The notes below the pieces were generated by a model. The model made no database searches and had not been told where the DNA came from. It saw only the letters and a list, made by a program, of their open reading frames with translations. The translations under genes were made by a program, and so were the position numbers. Positions 8,141 to 16,772 of a DNA stretch of 64,000 nt are shown here, piece by piece. The stretch covers positions 558,001-622,000 of the forward strand of contig NZ_BSDC01000001.1 of NCBI RefSeq assembly GCF_030268045.1, read 5' to 3'. The stretch is from Geothrix edaphica. GTDB taxonomy: Bacteria > Acidobacteriota > Holophagae > Holophagales > Holophagaceae. Numbering within the stretch: the first letter of the stretch is position 1; each line of letters begins with the position of its first letter.

Positions 8141-9457
8141 TCACTCCAGTCGGGCCTTCCGCTCGCCATCCCGCCAGCGCAGGCGCAGGGCCGCCCCGGC
8201 GGGCTGGGCCTGCGCCGCGGTCACGGGGTGTCCCTCGGCATCCAGGGCCAGCACGAAGCCTCGCTGGAGCGGGCCGGTGGGATCCAGGCCCCGCAGCCGT
8301 TCCCCCAGCACGGCCAGGCGCTGGCCCCGCTGCTGGAGGCCCCGCAGCACCGCCGGCGCCAGGGCGCGCTGGGCCGCATGCACCCGCGGCAGGTCCAGGT
8401 CCCCGGCGGCGCGCCCGGCGGCTTGGCCCAGGCGCTGGCGCAGCAGGGCGAGCCGCCCGCCGGCGGCATCCAGGCCGCGGCTGGGGTGGGCCAGGGCCAG
8501 GCGCTGGCCCAGGGCGGCCAGGCGCGTTTCAACCACCGCCAGGGGATCCGCCCGCTGGAGGCCGTGGTCCGTGAGCAGGTTGAGCGTCGTTTCCAGGCCC
8601 CGCAGACGCCAGGCGGTCTTGGCCGTCAGGGCTTCCACCCGCCGCCGCAGCTCCGCGCCCAGGGCCGCGCGGTCCGGCGTGGCCAGCTCCGCGGCCTGGC
8701 TGGGCGTGGCGGCGCGGCGGTCCGCCGCCAGGTCCACCAGCGTCGTGTCGATCTCATGCCCCACGCCGGTGATGACGGGGATGCGGCAGTCCACCACGGC
8801 GCGCACCAGCTCCGGATCGTTGAAGGCCCAGAGGTCCTCCAGGCTGCCGCCGCCCCGCACCAGCAGCAGGGCCTCGCAGCCCCAGTAGGGATCCTGGAGC
8901 TCCTGGATGGCCAGCAGCGTCTCCGGCACGCAGCGCTCGCCCTGGGCCGCCGCGGGGGCGATGAGCAGGTCGATGCCCGGCGCGCGGCGAGCCGTCACCT
9001 CCAGCACGTCGCGCAGGGCCGCGCCGCCGATGGCTGCCACGATGCCGAGCTTCTTCGGGAAGCGGGGCAGGGGGCGCTTGGGCCGGTCGAAGAGGCCCTG
9101 GGCGCGCAGGTCGGCCTCCAGCGCCCGCAGCCGCGCCTGCAGGTCGCCCACGCCCGCGGGCTCGCAGTGCGTGACCGCCAGCGTGATCGTCCCGCCCGCC
9201 ACATAGAGGTTGAGGCTGCCCTTCAGCACCACCCGCTGCCCATCCGCCGGCCTGTGCTGGAGGAACCGCTGCTGCCCCGCCCACACCGCGCAGGACAGCG
9301 CCGCGCCCTCCTCTTTCAGCGTGAAGTACCAGTGCTTCCCCGAGCCCCGGAAATTCGACACCTCCCCCACCACGCACACCGCCGCGAACGGCGGCTCCAG
9401 CTTGGTCTTTACCTGCTCCAGCAGGCGCTTGACGGAGAGAGGCGCCGAGTCACTCAT
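8141..9457 (-). CDS. xseA: exodeoxyribonuclease VII large subunit
   Basis: Large subunit of exonuclease VII, which degrades single-stranded DNA to oligonucleotides in repair. 438 residues, normal length. Seen: N-terminal OB fold (VGEVSNFRGSGKHWYFTLK), then the family core LGIVAAIGGAALRDVL, LLVRGGGSLEDLWAFND, and the catalytic-region signature GHEIDTTLVDLAADRRAATPSQAAELATP (written here only as a location, about residues 246-274), followed by a long coiled coil. Its ATG overlaps the stop codon of the upstream barrel gene (ATGA at 9454-9457), implying translational coupling. The small subunit xseB is not in the window. Confidence 0.95.
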   Translation of the reverse strand: MSDSAPLSVKRLLEQVKTKLEPPFAAVCVVGEVSNFRGSGKHWYFTLKEEGAALSCAVWAGQQRFLQHRPADGQRVVLKGSLNLYVAGGTITLAVTHCEPAGVGDLQARLRALEADLRAQGLFDRPKRPLPRFPKKLGIVAAIGGAALRDVLEVTARRAPGIDLLIAPAAAQGERCVPETLLAIQELQDPYWGCEALLLVRGGGSLEDLWAFNDPELVRAVVDCRIPVITGVGHEIDTTLVDLAADRRAATPSQAAELATPDRAALGAELRRRVEALTAKTAWRLRGLETTLNLLTDHGLQRADPLAVVETRLAALGQRLALAHPSRGLDAAGGRLALLRQRLGQAAGRAAGDLDLPRVHAAQRALAPAVLRGLQQRGQRLAVLGERLRGLDPTGPLQRGFVLALDAEGHPVTAAQAQPAGAALRLRWRDGERKARLE

Positions 9458-10245
9458 GGCTTGCGGAAGCGTCCCAGGCCCACCGTGAGCCCCGCGAAGA
9501 CGGTGTATCGGGGCGCTCCTTGAGTCAGTCCCACATCCACGCCCGCATCCAGCACCAGCCGCTTCGACGCCTTGTAGGCTACGGCCCAGAGGTTGGAGGC
9601 GATGCGCGCATTCACCGGGGTGGCCTGGAGGGCGTAAAGTTCACCGGTGAGGGACCAGGCGTCGTTCAGGTTGCGGGTGATGGAAACGGTGCCCGCGGTC
9701 TGAGTGGCGCGGCCCCCTCCCGCATCGGGAGTGAGGCCGATCCAGGACTCCAGCAGGTTCACATCGATGTGGTAGGGCCCCGCATCCCGGCTGAACAGGA
9801 GGGTGAGAATGTCGATCGGGGCGCCGTTGCCGAGGCCCTGCGCCGACGAGGCCGTGGGGAAGGTGTGGGCCACCTGGATGGCCTGATCCATGCCGAACAG
9901 GCCATCGTGGAGGTAGCACCACTGCACGGCCAGATTGAAGTCACCCAACCCCGAGACTGCAGGCGCGCCCGCGGGTTCCAGGCGCAGGTAGCCCGGGCAT
10001 GAGAGGCGAAGCTCCAGATCCTTCGCCAGACCCAATTTCAGGAGGGTGGGCGTTCCAAAGCTGGGGCCGTCGTCGCGGAGGGTGCTCCGCTGGAGACCCC
10101 ATTCCAGCTCTGCGACGCCCGGCTGTGTGGTGAGGGCCGGATTGGCAAAGGTCGGCCGGTTGGGGTTCACCTCGATGGGTGGTTCCTCCGCCCGCAGAAA
10201 GCCGGAGAACATGAGGCAGAAGGCCAATGGGATGCGCATGGCCAT
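9454..10245 (-). CDS. outer-membrane beta-barrel protein (MetA-pathway/transporter-like family)
   Basis: Exported protein of about 263 residues with a signal peptide (MRIPLAFCLMFSGFLRAEE). Alternating beta-strand patterns run throughout and it ends in FAGLTVGLGRFRKP. The N-terminal PNRPTFANPALTTQPGVAELEWG and the GDFNLAVQW and AHTFPTAS segments match the family annotated as putative outer-membrane transporter of the phenol MetA pathway, whose function is poorly known. Translation may begin at 10245 or at the second Met at 10239. It overlaps xseA by four bases. The paralogue at 36065-36928 has the same general form. Confidence 0.7.
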   Translation of the reverse strand: MAMRIPLAFCLMFSGFLRAEEPPIEVNPNRPTFANPALTTQPGVAELEWGLQRSTLRDDGPSFGTPTLLKLGLAKDLELRLSCPGYLRLEPAGAPAVSGLGDFNLAVQWCYLHDGLFGMDQAIQVAHTFPTASSAQGLGNGAPIDILTLLFSRDAGPYHIDVNLLESWIGLTPDAGGGRATQTAGTVSITRNLNDAWSLTGELYALQATPVNARIASNLWAVAYKASKRLVLDAGVDVGLTQGAPRYTVFAGLTVGLGRFRKP

Positions 10246-10365
10246 TCAGGCTAGCGGATCTGGGTCCGGCCGGGGCCATGGGCCCGGGGGTTTTTGATGG
10301 CCTCGGTTGATCTACCTCGTAATACAATGGCGAACCATTCCATCCTTCCCATCGAGGTGGTTCCC

Positions 10366-13300
10366 ATGCCTGGACGCGCCCTTCTCCTCCGCTGCCTGGT
10401 CCTCGCGTACGCCTGCACTGGCGTGGCGCAGGCCCAGACGAAACTGCTGCGCTTCCCGGACATCCACGGGGACAAGGTGGTCTTCACCTACGGGGGCGAC
10501 CTGTGGACCGCCGCCAGCACGGGCGGTTCGGCCACGCGGCTGACGGCCCATCCGGGCCTGGAGCTGTTTGCGAAGTTCAGCCCCGACGGCAAGTGGATCG
10601 CCTTCACGGGCCAGTACGATGGTGATGAGCAGGTCTACGTGATGCCCAGCGAAGGCGGCATCCCCCGCCAGCTCACCTTTGATCCCGCCGCGGGCCCCAT
10701 GCCGCCCCGGGGCGGTTACGACCACCAGGTGGTGGGCTGGACGCCGGATGGCTCCAGCGTGCTGTTCCGCGCCGGCAGCGACGCCGACGGCGTGCTGAGC
10801 CGCACGGCCCTCTACACCGTGAGCCTGAAGGGCGGCCTGCCGGCGAAGCTGCCCATGCCCACCGCGGGGCCCGGCACCTTCTCGCCCGACGGCAAGCGCA
10901 TCGCCTACGCGCCCATGTTCCGCGACTTCCGCCACTGGAAGCGCTACCAGGGCGGCTGGGCGCAGGATCTCTACGTCTTCGACCTGGCCACGAAGGCGCA
11001 GAAGAAGATCGCCGCCAGCCCGCGCACCGAGCGCGATCCCATGTGGATCGGCGACAAGGTGTACTTCGCCTCGGACCGCGACGGCAAGCTGAACCTCTAC
11101 GCCGTGGATCCCGCCACGGACGCCGTGCAGCAGCTCACCTTCCAGAAGACCTGGGACGTGCGCTGGCCCTCCAGCGACCACCAGTCGCGCATCGTCTACG
11201 AGCTGAACGGCGAGCTGCGGGTGATGAACACCCAGGACGGCAGCGACAAGGGCCTTGCCATCACGGTGCCCACGGATGGCGGCGCCTCGCGGCCCGCGCG
11301 CATCAGCGTGGAGCGCAACATCGAGGGCTTCGCCCTGTCGCCCAAGGGCGAGCGCGCCCTCTTCGTGGCCCGCGGCGACGTGTTCACCGTGCCCATCGAG
11401 AAGGGCCCCGTGCGCAACCTCACGAACAGCTCCGGCGCCCACGACCGGCAGGCCCGCTGGTCGCCGGACGGGAAGAAGGTGGCCTTCATCTCCGACCTGA
11501 GCGGCGAGGATCAGGTCTACCTCGTGGCGCAGGACGGCAAGGGAAAGTCCGAAGCGCTGACCTCCGGGCTGACGGCCCAGCTGAACGCCCTGCTCTGGGC
11601 GCCGGACGGGAAGCACCTGGCCTTCACGGACAAGGACGGCATCGTCTACGTCCTCGGCGTGGCCGACCGCAAGCTCACCAAGGCGGCGAAGGATCCCTTC
11701 GCGCGGGTGGGGGACCTGGCCTGGTCGCCGGACGGCCAGTTCCTGGCCTTCTCCCTGGCCAACCTGAACGGCACGCGCAGCCTCCAGGTCTGGGGCCTGG
11801 CGGACCAGCAGCTCCACCGCCTCACGGGCGAGCTGTTCCCCGTCACCGACCCCGCCTGGGATCCCGAGGGCAAGTACCTCTACGCCCTCAGCCGCCGGGA
11901 CTACGCCCCGCAGATCAGCACCCTGGAGTTCGACTACGCGGGCAGCCGCAACCTGGACGTGGTGGCCTACGCCCTGCGGAAGGACGTGCCCCATCCCTTC
12001 CCGCCGGAGAGCGACGAGGTGGGTGTGACGCCTGAGAAGAAGGAGGACGGCCCGAAGAAGGAGGAGGGCGGGAAGAAGCCGGAGACCGCCAAGGCCCCGG
12101 CGGCGGCTGTGCGCATCGACTTCGACGGCTTCGAGCAGCGCGGCGTGCGCGTGCCCGTGCCCGCGGACAACCTGGCCGGCCTGGAGGCCGTGAAGGGCTT
12201 CCTCCTCTACAGCAAGCAGGAGCCCTTCGTGTACGGCGAGGCCAACGGCCGCCGGCCCGGCGGCGGCGGTCTCTGGATCTTCGACCTGAAGAAGCGCCAG
12301 GAGAGCGAGCTGCTGGCGGGCGCGCAGGGCTGGGTGCTGAGCCAGGACGGGAACAAGATCCTGGCCCGGGCCGGCCAGGGCCCCGCGGCCTCGTTCCAGC
12401 TCATCGACGCCAAGCCCAAGGCCACGGAGAAGAAGACCGTCTCCACGAAGGAGCTCTACGTGGACCGCATCCCCGCCGAGGAGTGGCGCGAGGTCTACGA
12501 CGAGACCTGGCGGCGCTTCCGCGACTTCTTCTACGTGAAGAACATGCACGGCTACGACTGGAAGGCCCTGCGCGAGCAGTACCGCCCCTGGCTGCAGCAC
12601 GTCACGCACCGCTCGGACCTGACCTACGTGCTGACGGAGCTCATCTCCGAGCTGAACATCGGCCACACCTACACCGAGGGCGGCGACCAGTTCCTGCCCG
12701 AGCGCGCCCGGGTGGGCCTGCCCGGCGCCCGCATCGAGCTGGATGCCGCCGCGGGCCGCTACCGCCTGGCCCAGATCTACCGCGGCCACAACGAAGAGCC
12801 CAAGTACCGCAGCCCGCTGACGGAGCCGGGCGTGGACGCCCGCGAGGGCGACTACATCCTCGCCATTGACGGCGTGGAGCTGAAGGCCGACACCAGCCCC
12901 TACCAGCTGCTGCGGAACAAGACCTTCTCGGTGACGCTGACGCTGAACGCCAAGCCCAGCCTCGAGGGGGCCCGGCAGGTCACCTACCAGCCCATCCAGA
13001 GCGAGGCCAGCCTGCGCTACCTGGACTTCGTGCTGCGCTCGAAGGAGACCGTGGACAAGCTCAGCGGCGGGAAGGTGGGCTACCTCCACATCCCCGACAT
13101 GGGCGGCCCCGGCCTGTACGAGTTCATCAAGTGGTACTACCCGCAGATCCGCAAGGAGGGCCTGCTGGTGGACGTGCGCGCCAATGGCGGGGGCAACATC
13201 AGCCAGATGATCCTGGGCCGGCTCGGGAAGAAGCTGCTGGGCACGCGCTTCGGCTACGCGGGAGACATCCCCAGCACCTACCCCTCCACCGTGTTCCACG

Positions 13301-13674
13301 GCCCCATGGCGGCCCTCATCAGCGAGACCAGCGCCAGCGACGGCGACATCTTTCCCTACCACTTCCGCTTCGCGGGCCTCGGCCCCCTCATCGGCAAGCG
13401 CACCTGGGGCGGCGTTGTGGGCGGCGGCAACTCGCCCCTCATCGACGGCGGCAGCGTCTTCGTCCCGCAGTCCGGCACCAATGCGCCCACGGGCGAATGG
13501 ATCATCGAGGGCGAGGGCGTGACCCCCGACATCGAGGTGGAGAACGATCCCGCGTCGATGCTGGCGGGCCACGACCGCCAGCTGGAGCGGGGCGTGCAGG
13601 AGGTGCTGAAGCGCATGGCCGAGAAGCCCATGCACCTGCCCAAGCGGCCGGCGGACCCCGTGAAAACGAAATAG
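10366..13674 (+). CDS. secreted tricorn-like S41 protease
   Basis: Periplasmic homologue of archaeal tricorn protease, 1102 residues. The start at 10366 ([23 protein letters not shown]) has GAGGTGG upstream and gives a clean signal peptide. Layout: beta-propeller repeats to about residue 550 (recurring [35 protein letters not shown]), a Lys/Glu-rich linker ([15 protein letters not shown]), a helical C1 region, a PDZ domain ([12 protein letters not shown]), and the S41 catalytic part with the catalytic Ser region [16 protein letters not shown] and [10 protein letters not shown]. His of GHTYTEGG is the likely catalytic His. It trims oligopeptides, fitting the peptidase-rich content of the window. 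Confidence 0.93.
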   Translation: MPGRALLLRCLVLAYACTGVAQAQTKLLRFPDIHGDKVVFTYGGDLWTAASTGGSATRLTAHPGLELFAKFSPDGKWIAFTGQYDGDEQVYVMPSEGGIPRQLTFDPAAGPMPPRGGYDHQVVGWTPDGSSVLFRAGSDADGVLSRTALYTVSLKGGLPAKLPMPTAGPGTFSPDGKRIAYAPMFRDFRHWKRYQGGWAQDLYVFDLATKAQKKIAASPRTERDPMWIGDKVYFASDRDGKLNLYAVDPATDAVQQLTFQKTWDVRWPSSDHQSRIVYELNGELRVMNTQDGSDKGLAITVPTDGGASRPARISVERNIEGFALSPKGERALFVARGDVFTVPIEKGPVRNLTNSSGAHDRQARWSPDGKKVAFISDLSGEDQVYLVAQDGKGKSEALTSGLTAQLNALLWAPDGKHLAFTDKDGIVYVLGVADRKLTKAAKDPFARVGDLAWSPDGQFLAFSLANLNGTRSLQVWGLADQQLHRLTGELFPVTDPAWDPEGKYLYALSRRDYAPQISTLEFDYAGSRNLDVVAYALRKDVPHPFPPESDEVGVTPEKKEDGPKKEEGGKKPETAKAPAAAVRIDFDGFEQRGVRVPVPADNLAGLEAVKGFLLYSKQEPFVYGEANGRRPGGGGLWIFDLKKRQESELLAGAQGWVLSQDGNKILARAGQGPAASFQLIDAKPKATEKKTVSTKELYVDRIPAEEWREVYDETWRRFRDFFYVKNMHGYDWKALREQYRPWLQHVTHRSDLTYVLTELISELNIGHTYTEGGDQFLPERARVGLPGARIELDAAAGRYRLAQIYRGHNEEPKYRSPLTEPGVDAREGDYILAIDGVELKADTSPYQLLRNKTFSVTLTLNAKPSLEGARQVTYQPIQSEASLRYLDFVLRSKETVDKLSGGKVGYLHIPDMGGPGLYEFIKWYYPQIRKEGLLVDVRANGGGNISQMILGRLGKKLLGTRFGYAGDIPSTYPSTVFHGPMAALISETSASDGDIFPYHFRFAGLGPLIGKRTWGGVVGGGNSPLIDGGSVFVPQSGTNAPTGEWIIEGEGVTPDIEVENDPASMLAGHDRQLERGVQEVLKRMAEKPMHLPKRPADPVKTK

Positions 13675-13679
13675 GTCTG

Positions 13680-13692
13680 GTGGTCATACCAC
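13680..13692. promoter_or_regulatory. GntR/LldR-type operator 1, GTGGTCATACCAC
   Basis: A 13-base palindrome, GTGGT-nnn-ACCAC, six bases after the tricorn stop codon. The TGGT-nnn-ACCA core is the binding pattern known for FadR-subfamily GntR regulators such as LldR and PdhR. A second copy lies 112 bases downstream (centre to centre) before the permease gene; paired sites of this kind suit repression by looping. No GntR gene is present in the window. Confidence 0.55.
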
Positions 13693-13731
13693 TGCGATTC
13701 GTGCCGGAAATATCCTGAGCAATAGATGTAA

Positions 13732-13770
13732 CCACAAGGGCTGGAATCTCCCCGATTCCGGCCCTTGTGG
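13732..13770. terminator. 17-bp hairpin after the tricorn gene
   Basis: CCACAAGGGCTGGAATC pairs with GATTCCGGCCCTTGTGG around a five-base loop, with one G-U pair. There is no T-run after it on the plus strand, so it may be an imperfect terminator or a structured leader element between the two operators. Confidence 0.5.
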
Positions 13771-13787
13771 CGAATAAACGCTTTTGG

Positions 13788-13806
13788 CTTGGTGGTCAGA
13801 CCAAGG
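13788..13806. promoter_or_regulatory. GntR/LldR-type operator 2, TTGGTGGTCAGACCAAGG
   Basis: Nested palindromes: CTTGGT...ACCAAG outside and TGGT-CAG-ACCA (13793-13803) inside. The inner core matches operator 1 except at the spacer. It lies 40 bases before the permease start, where a repressor would block transcription. Confidence 0.55.
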
Positions 13807-13842
13807 TTCGCTACTGTTCTGCAACTGATCCGGAGGTAGACA

Positions 13843-15468
13843 ATGTTTCTCAGTGTCCTCGCAGCCACGCTGCCACTAATCGTTCTGCTCATCGGCATCC
13901 CGCTGCTGATGAAGCCCGCCGCGAAGGTGGCACCCATCGCCCTGCTGGTGACGGTGCTCGCGGCGATCCTCGTGTTCCACTTCCCGGCCAAGATCACGGT
14001 GCTGGCCGCCCTCCAGGGCGGGCTCACGGGCATCTTCCCCATCATGTACATCCCCTTCGGCGCGCTGGTGGTCTACAACGTGCTGAAGGCCACGGGCTGG
14101 ATGGACAAGATGCAGGGCGCCATGGCGAACCTGACGGTGGACCGCCGCGCGCAGGCCCTGCTCATCGCCTTCGGCTTCGGCGCCTTCCTTGAGGGCATCT
14201 GCGGCTTCGGCGCCCCCGTGGCCATTCCCGCCAGCATCCTCATCGGCCTGGGCTACAACCCCATGATGGCCGCCCTGGTGTGCCTGGTGGCCAACACGGG
14301 CCCCGTGCCCTTCGGCTCCCTCGCTATCCCCACGGTGACGCTCGCCAAGACCACGGGCCTGGACGTGATGAAGCTCTCCCAGATGACGGGCCGCTTCATG
14401 GCGCCCCTGGCGCTCATCATGGCCTTCGCCACTGTGTACGCCATGTCCAAGTCCAAGGGCATGAAGGGCGCCCTGGGCACCATCCTGGTGTCGGGCCTCA
14501 GCTTCGCCATCACCGAGTTCCTCGTCTCCAACTTCATCGGCGCGGACCTCACCTCCGTGCTGGCGGGCCTGGTCTGCCTCGTGGCCACCGCCATCTACCT
14601 GAACTTCCAGAAGGGCGCCCAGCCCTGGCTCTTCGAGGGTGAGGCCCCGGCCACCGAGCAGCGGCGCGAGTTCCACGCGAAGGAGCTGTTCCTCTCCTGG
14701 CTGCCCTACCTGCTGCTGGCCGTGCTCGTCATCGCCGTGAACCTGCCCAGCACCAAGCCCCTCTTCAACGGCAGCGCCCCCGGCTGGAAGTGGGTGCTCC
14801 TCAAGGCCCAGATCTACAACCCCGGCAAGCTCTATGCGTTCACCTGGCTCCAGAGCCCCGGCACCATCATGCTCATCGCCGGCCTCATCGCCTTCCCCTT
14901 CATGGGCATCAGCTACGGCGTGATGGGCGAGCAGTTCGGCAAGACCTTCAAGCAGATGATCCCCTCCTTCATCGCGGTGGCCAGCATCCTCGCCATCGCC
15001 GAGGTGATGAACCTGGCCCTGCCCATCATCGACCCCAAGACCAAGCTGGCCGTGGTCGGCGACCTCGCCACCAAGCAGATCTCCATGGTGGCCACCATGG
15101 CCAACGGCATCGTCGCCCTGGTGAGCAAGCACGTGTATCCGTTCCTGAGCCCGCTCTTCGGCACCCTGGGCGTGTTCCTCACGGGCAGCAACACCTCGGC
15201 CAACGCCCTCTTCGGCAACCTGCAGAAGCTCACCGCCCAGGGCATGGGCCTGTCCGACATCCTCATGGCCTCGGCCGGCAGCGCGGGCGCCTCCGCGGGC
15301 AAGATGATCTCGCCCCAGAGCATCGTCATCGCCGCCACCGCCGTGGGCCTGGCCGGGAAGGAAGGCCTGATCATGCGCCAGACCATCAAGTACACGATCC
15401 CCTACGTGATCCTGCTGGGCCTCATGGTCTTCGGCTTCGCGTTCCTGTTCCCGGGGCTCGTCCCCTGA
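13843..15468 (+). CDS. lldP: L-lactate (or glycolate) permease, LctP family
   Basis: Inner-membrane proton symporter for lactate and often glycolate, 541 residues with about twelve or more hydrophobic helices. GGAGGTA precedes the ATG. Seen: the family's signature region AFGFGAFLEGICGFGAPVAIPASIL and ANTGPVPFGSLAIP, and a C-terminal stretch GSNTSANALFGNLQ, all strongly conserved in LldP/GlcA. Two TGGT-nnn-ACCA palindromes upstream suggest control by a lactate- or glycolate-sensing GntR protein. The next genes (glycerate kinase, malate synthase) both deal with products of glyoxylate, so glycolate import is a reasonable alternative to lactate. A strong terminator follows. Confidence 0.93.
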   Translation: MFLSVLAATLPLIVLLIGIPLLMKPAAKVAPIALLVTVLAAILVFHFPAKITVLAALQGGLTGIFPIMYIPFGALVVYNVLKATGWMDKMQGAMANLTVDRRAQALLIAFGFGAFLEGICGFGAPVAIPASILIGLGYNPMMAALVCLVANTGPVPFGSLAIPTVTLAKTTGLDVMKLSQMTGRFMAPLALIMAFATVYAMSKSKGMKGALGTILVSGLSFAITEFLVSNFIGADLTSVLAGLVCLVATAIYLNFQKGAQPWLFEGEAPATEQRREFHAKELFLSWLPYLLLAVLVIAVNLPSTKPLFNGSAPGWKWVLLKAQIYNPGKLYAFTWLQSPGTIMLIAGLIAFPFMGISYGVMGEQFGKTFKQMIPSFIAVASILAIAEVMNLALPIIDPKTKLAVVGDLATKQISMVATMANGIVALVSKHVYPFLSPLFGTLGVFLTGSNTSANALFGNLQKLTAQGMGLSDILMASAGSAGASAGKMISPQSIVIAATAVGLAGKEGLIMRQTIKYTIPYVILLGLMVFGFAFLFPGLVP

Positions 15469-15482
15469 CCTGCTGATCGACA

Positions 15483-15518
15483 ACCGCCAAGACGCGAGAG
15501 CGTCTTGGCGGTCTTTTT
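15483..15518 (+). terminator. intrinsic terminator after the permease gene
   Basis: Perfect 13-bp stem, ACCGCCAAGACGC / GCGTCTTGGCGGT, with GAGA tetraloop, followed by CTTTTT. It lies 15 bases after the permease stop and 38 bases before the glycerate kinase start, so glycerate kinase depends on read-through or on a promoter in 15519-15545. Confidence 0.92.
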
Positions 15519-15555
15519 AATCTTTGAATGCAACATGTGTATGTGAGGTGGGCCT

Positions 15556-16701
15556 ATGCGCATCATCGTGGCTCCGGATTCCTTCAAGGGCAGCGTGTCG
15601 GCCCTCGGCGTGGCCGAGGCCATGGAGCGGGGCATCCATGTCGTGTTCCCGGCCGCGGAAGTGCTCAAGGTGCCCATCGCCGATGGTGGCGAGGGCACGG
15701 TCGAGGCCCTGGTGGCCGCCACGGGCGGGCGCCTCCTGTACGCGGGCGTGCGGGGGCCCCTGGGCGAGCCCGTGCGAGCCCACTGGGGCATCTCCGGCGA
15801 CGGCACCACCGCGTTCATCGAGATGGCCTCGGCCTCGGGTCTGCCCCTGGTGCCGAAGGAACGCCGCGATCCCCGCAGCACCAGCACCTTCGGCACGGGC
15901 GAGCTGATGAAGGCGGCCCTGGACGCCGGCCTGCGCAAGCTCGTCATCGGCATCGGCGGCAGCGCCACCAATGACGGCGGCACGGGCATGGCCCGGGCCC
16001 TGGGTGTGCGCTTCCTGGATGCCGAGGGTCGCGAGCTGCTCGAAGGCGGTGCCGCCCTGGCGCGCCTGGCCCGCATCGATCTGTCGGGCCTGGACCCCCG
16101 CCTCGCCGAAGCCAGCGTCCTGGTCGCCTGCGACGTGGACAACCCCCTCTGCGGCCCGCGGGGCGCCTCGGCGGTCTACGGCCCCCAGAAGGGCGCCACG
16201 CCGGAGATGGTGCAGGAGCTGGATGCCGCCCTGGGCGTCTTCGCAGGGGTGGCCCAGGCCGCCACGGGCCGCGACATCGCGCTGCTGCCCGGCGCCGGGG
16301 CCGCCGGCGGCCTGGGCGCGGGCCTGCTCTTCTTCACGCCGGCCAGCCTGCGGCCCGGCGTGGCCATCGTGCTGGAAACCACGGGCTTCGACGCCCTGGT
16401 CCAGGGCGCGGATCTGGTCATCACCGGCGAAGGGCGCACGGATTTCCAGACGGCCATGGGCAAGGCGCCCGTGGGTGTGGCGGCGGTGGCCAAGCGCCAC
16501 GGCGTGCCCGTGATCTGCATCGCCGGGGGCCTCGGCGACGGGGCGGACGACGTGCTGGCCCACGGCATCGACGCCCTCGCCACCGCCGTGCCCCAGCCCA
16601 TGACCCTGGAGGCCTGCATGGGCCAGGGCGCCGTCCTCGTGGAGGCCGCCGCGGCCCGGGCCTGCCGCCTGGTGAAGGTGGGCATGGCCCTGCGTGGTTG
16701 A
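15556..16701 (+). CDS. glycerate kinase (GarK/GlxK family)
   Basis: Phosphorylates D-glycerate to 2- or 3-phosphoglycerate with ATP, cytosolic. 381 residues, the normal size. AGGTGGG lies before the ATG. Seen: N-terminal IIVAPDSFKGSVSA and IADGGEGTVEAL, then IGIGGSATNDGGTGMARALG and the C-terminal ITGEGRTDFQTAMGKAP, all hallmarks of this family. With the upstream permease and downstream malate synthase it would let the cell draw glycolate- or glyoxylate-derived carbon into glycolysis (through tartronate semialdehyde) or the TCA cycle. The linking enzymes are not in the window, so the pathway is inference. Confidence 0.93.
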   Translation: MRIIVAPDSFKGSVSALGVAEAMERGIHVVFPAAEVLKVPIADGGEGTVEALVAATGGRLLYAGVRGPLGEPVRAHWGISGDGTTAFIEMASASGLPLVPKERRDPRSTSTFGTGELMKAALDAGLRKLVIGIGGSATNDGGTGMARALGVRFLDAEGRELLEGGAALARLARIDLSGLDPRLAEASVLVACDVDNPLCGPRGASAVYGPQKGATPEMVQELDAALGVFAGVAQAATGRDIALLPGAGAAGGLGAGLLFFTPASLRPGVAIVLETTGFDALVQGADLVITGEGRTDFQTAMGKAPVGVAAVAKRHGVPVICIAGGLGDGADDVLAHGIDALATAVPQPMTLEACMGQGAVLVEAAAARACRLVKVGMALRG

Positions 16702-16772
16702 CGCCCGGTAGCCTCGCCCCCTCGGCCAGAATCAATGTCATTGTCCCTACAGCCCACTGAGTGGAGATCCCC

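Noticed and set aside
9520-10002. A 160-codon plus-strand frame opposite the first outer-membrane barrel gene
   Set aside because: No signal peptide, motif or ribosome site; composition is that of a complementary-strand shadow.
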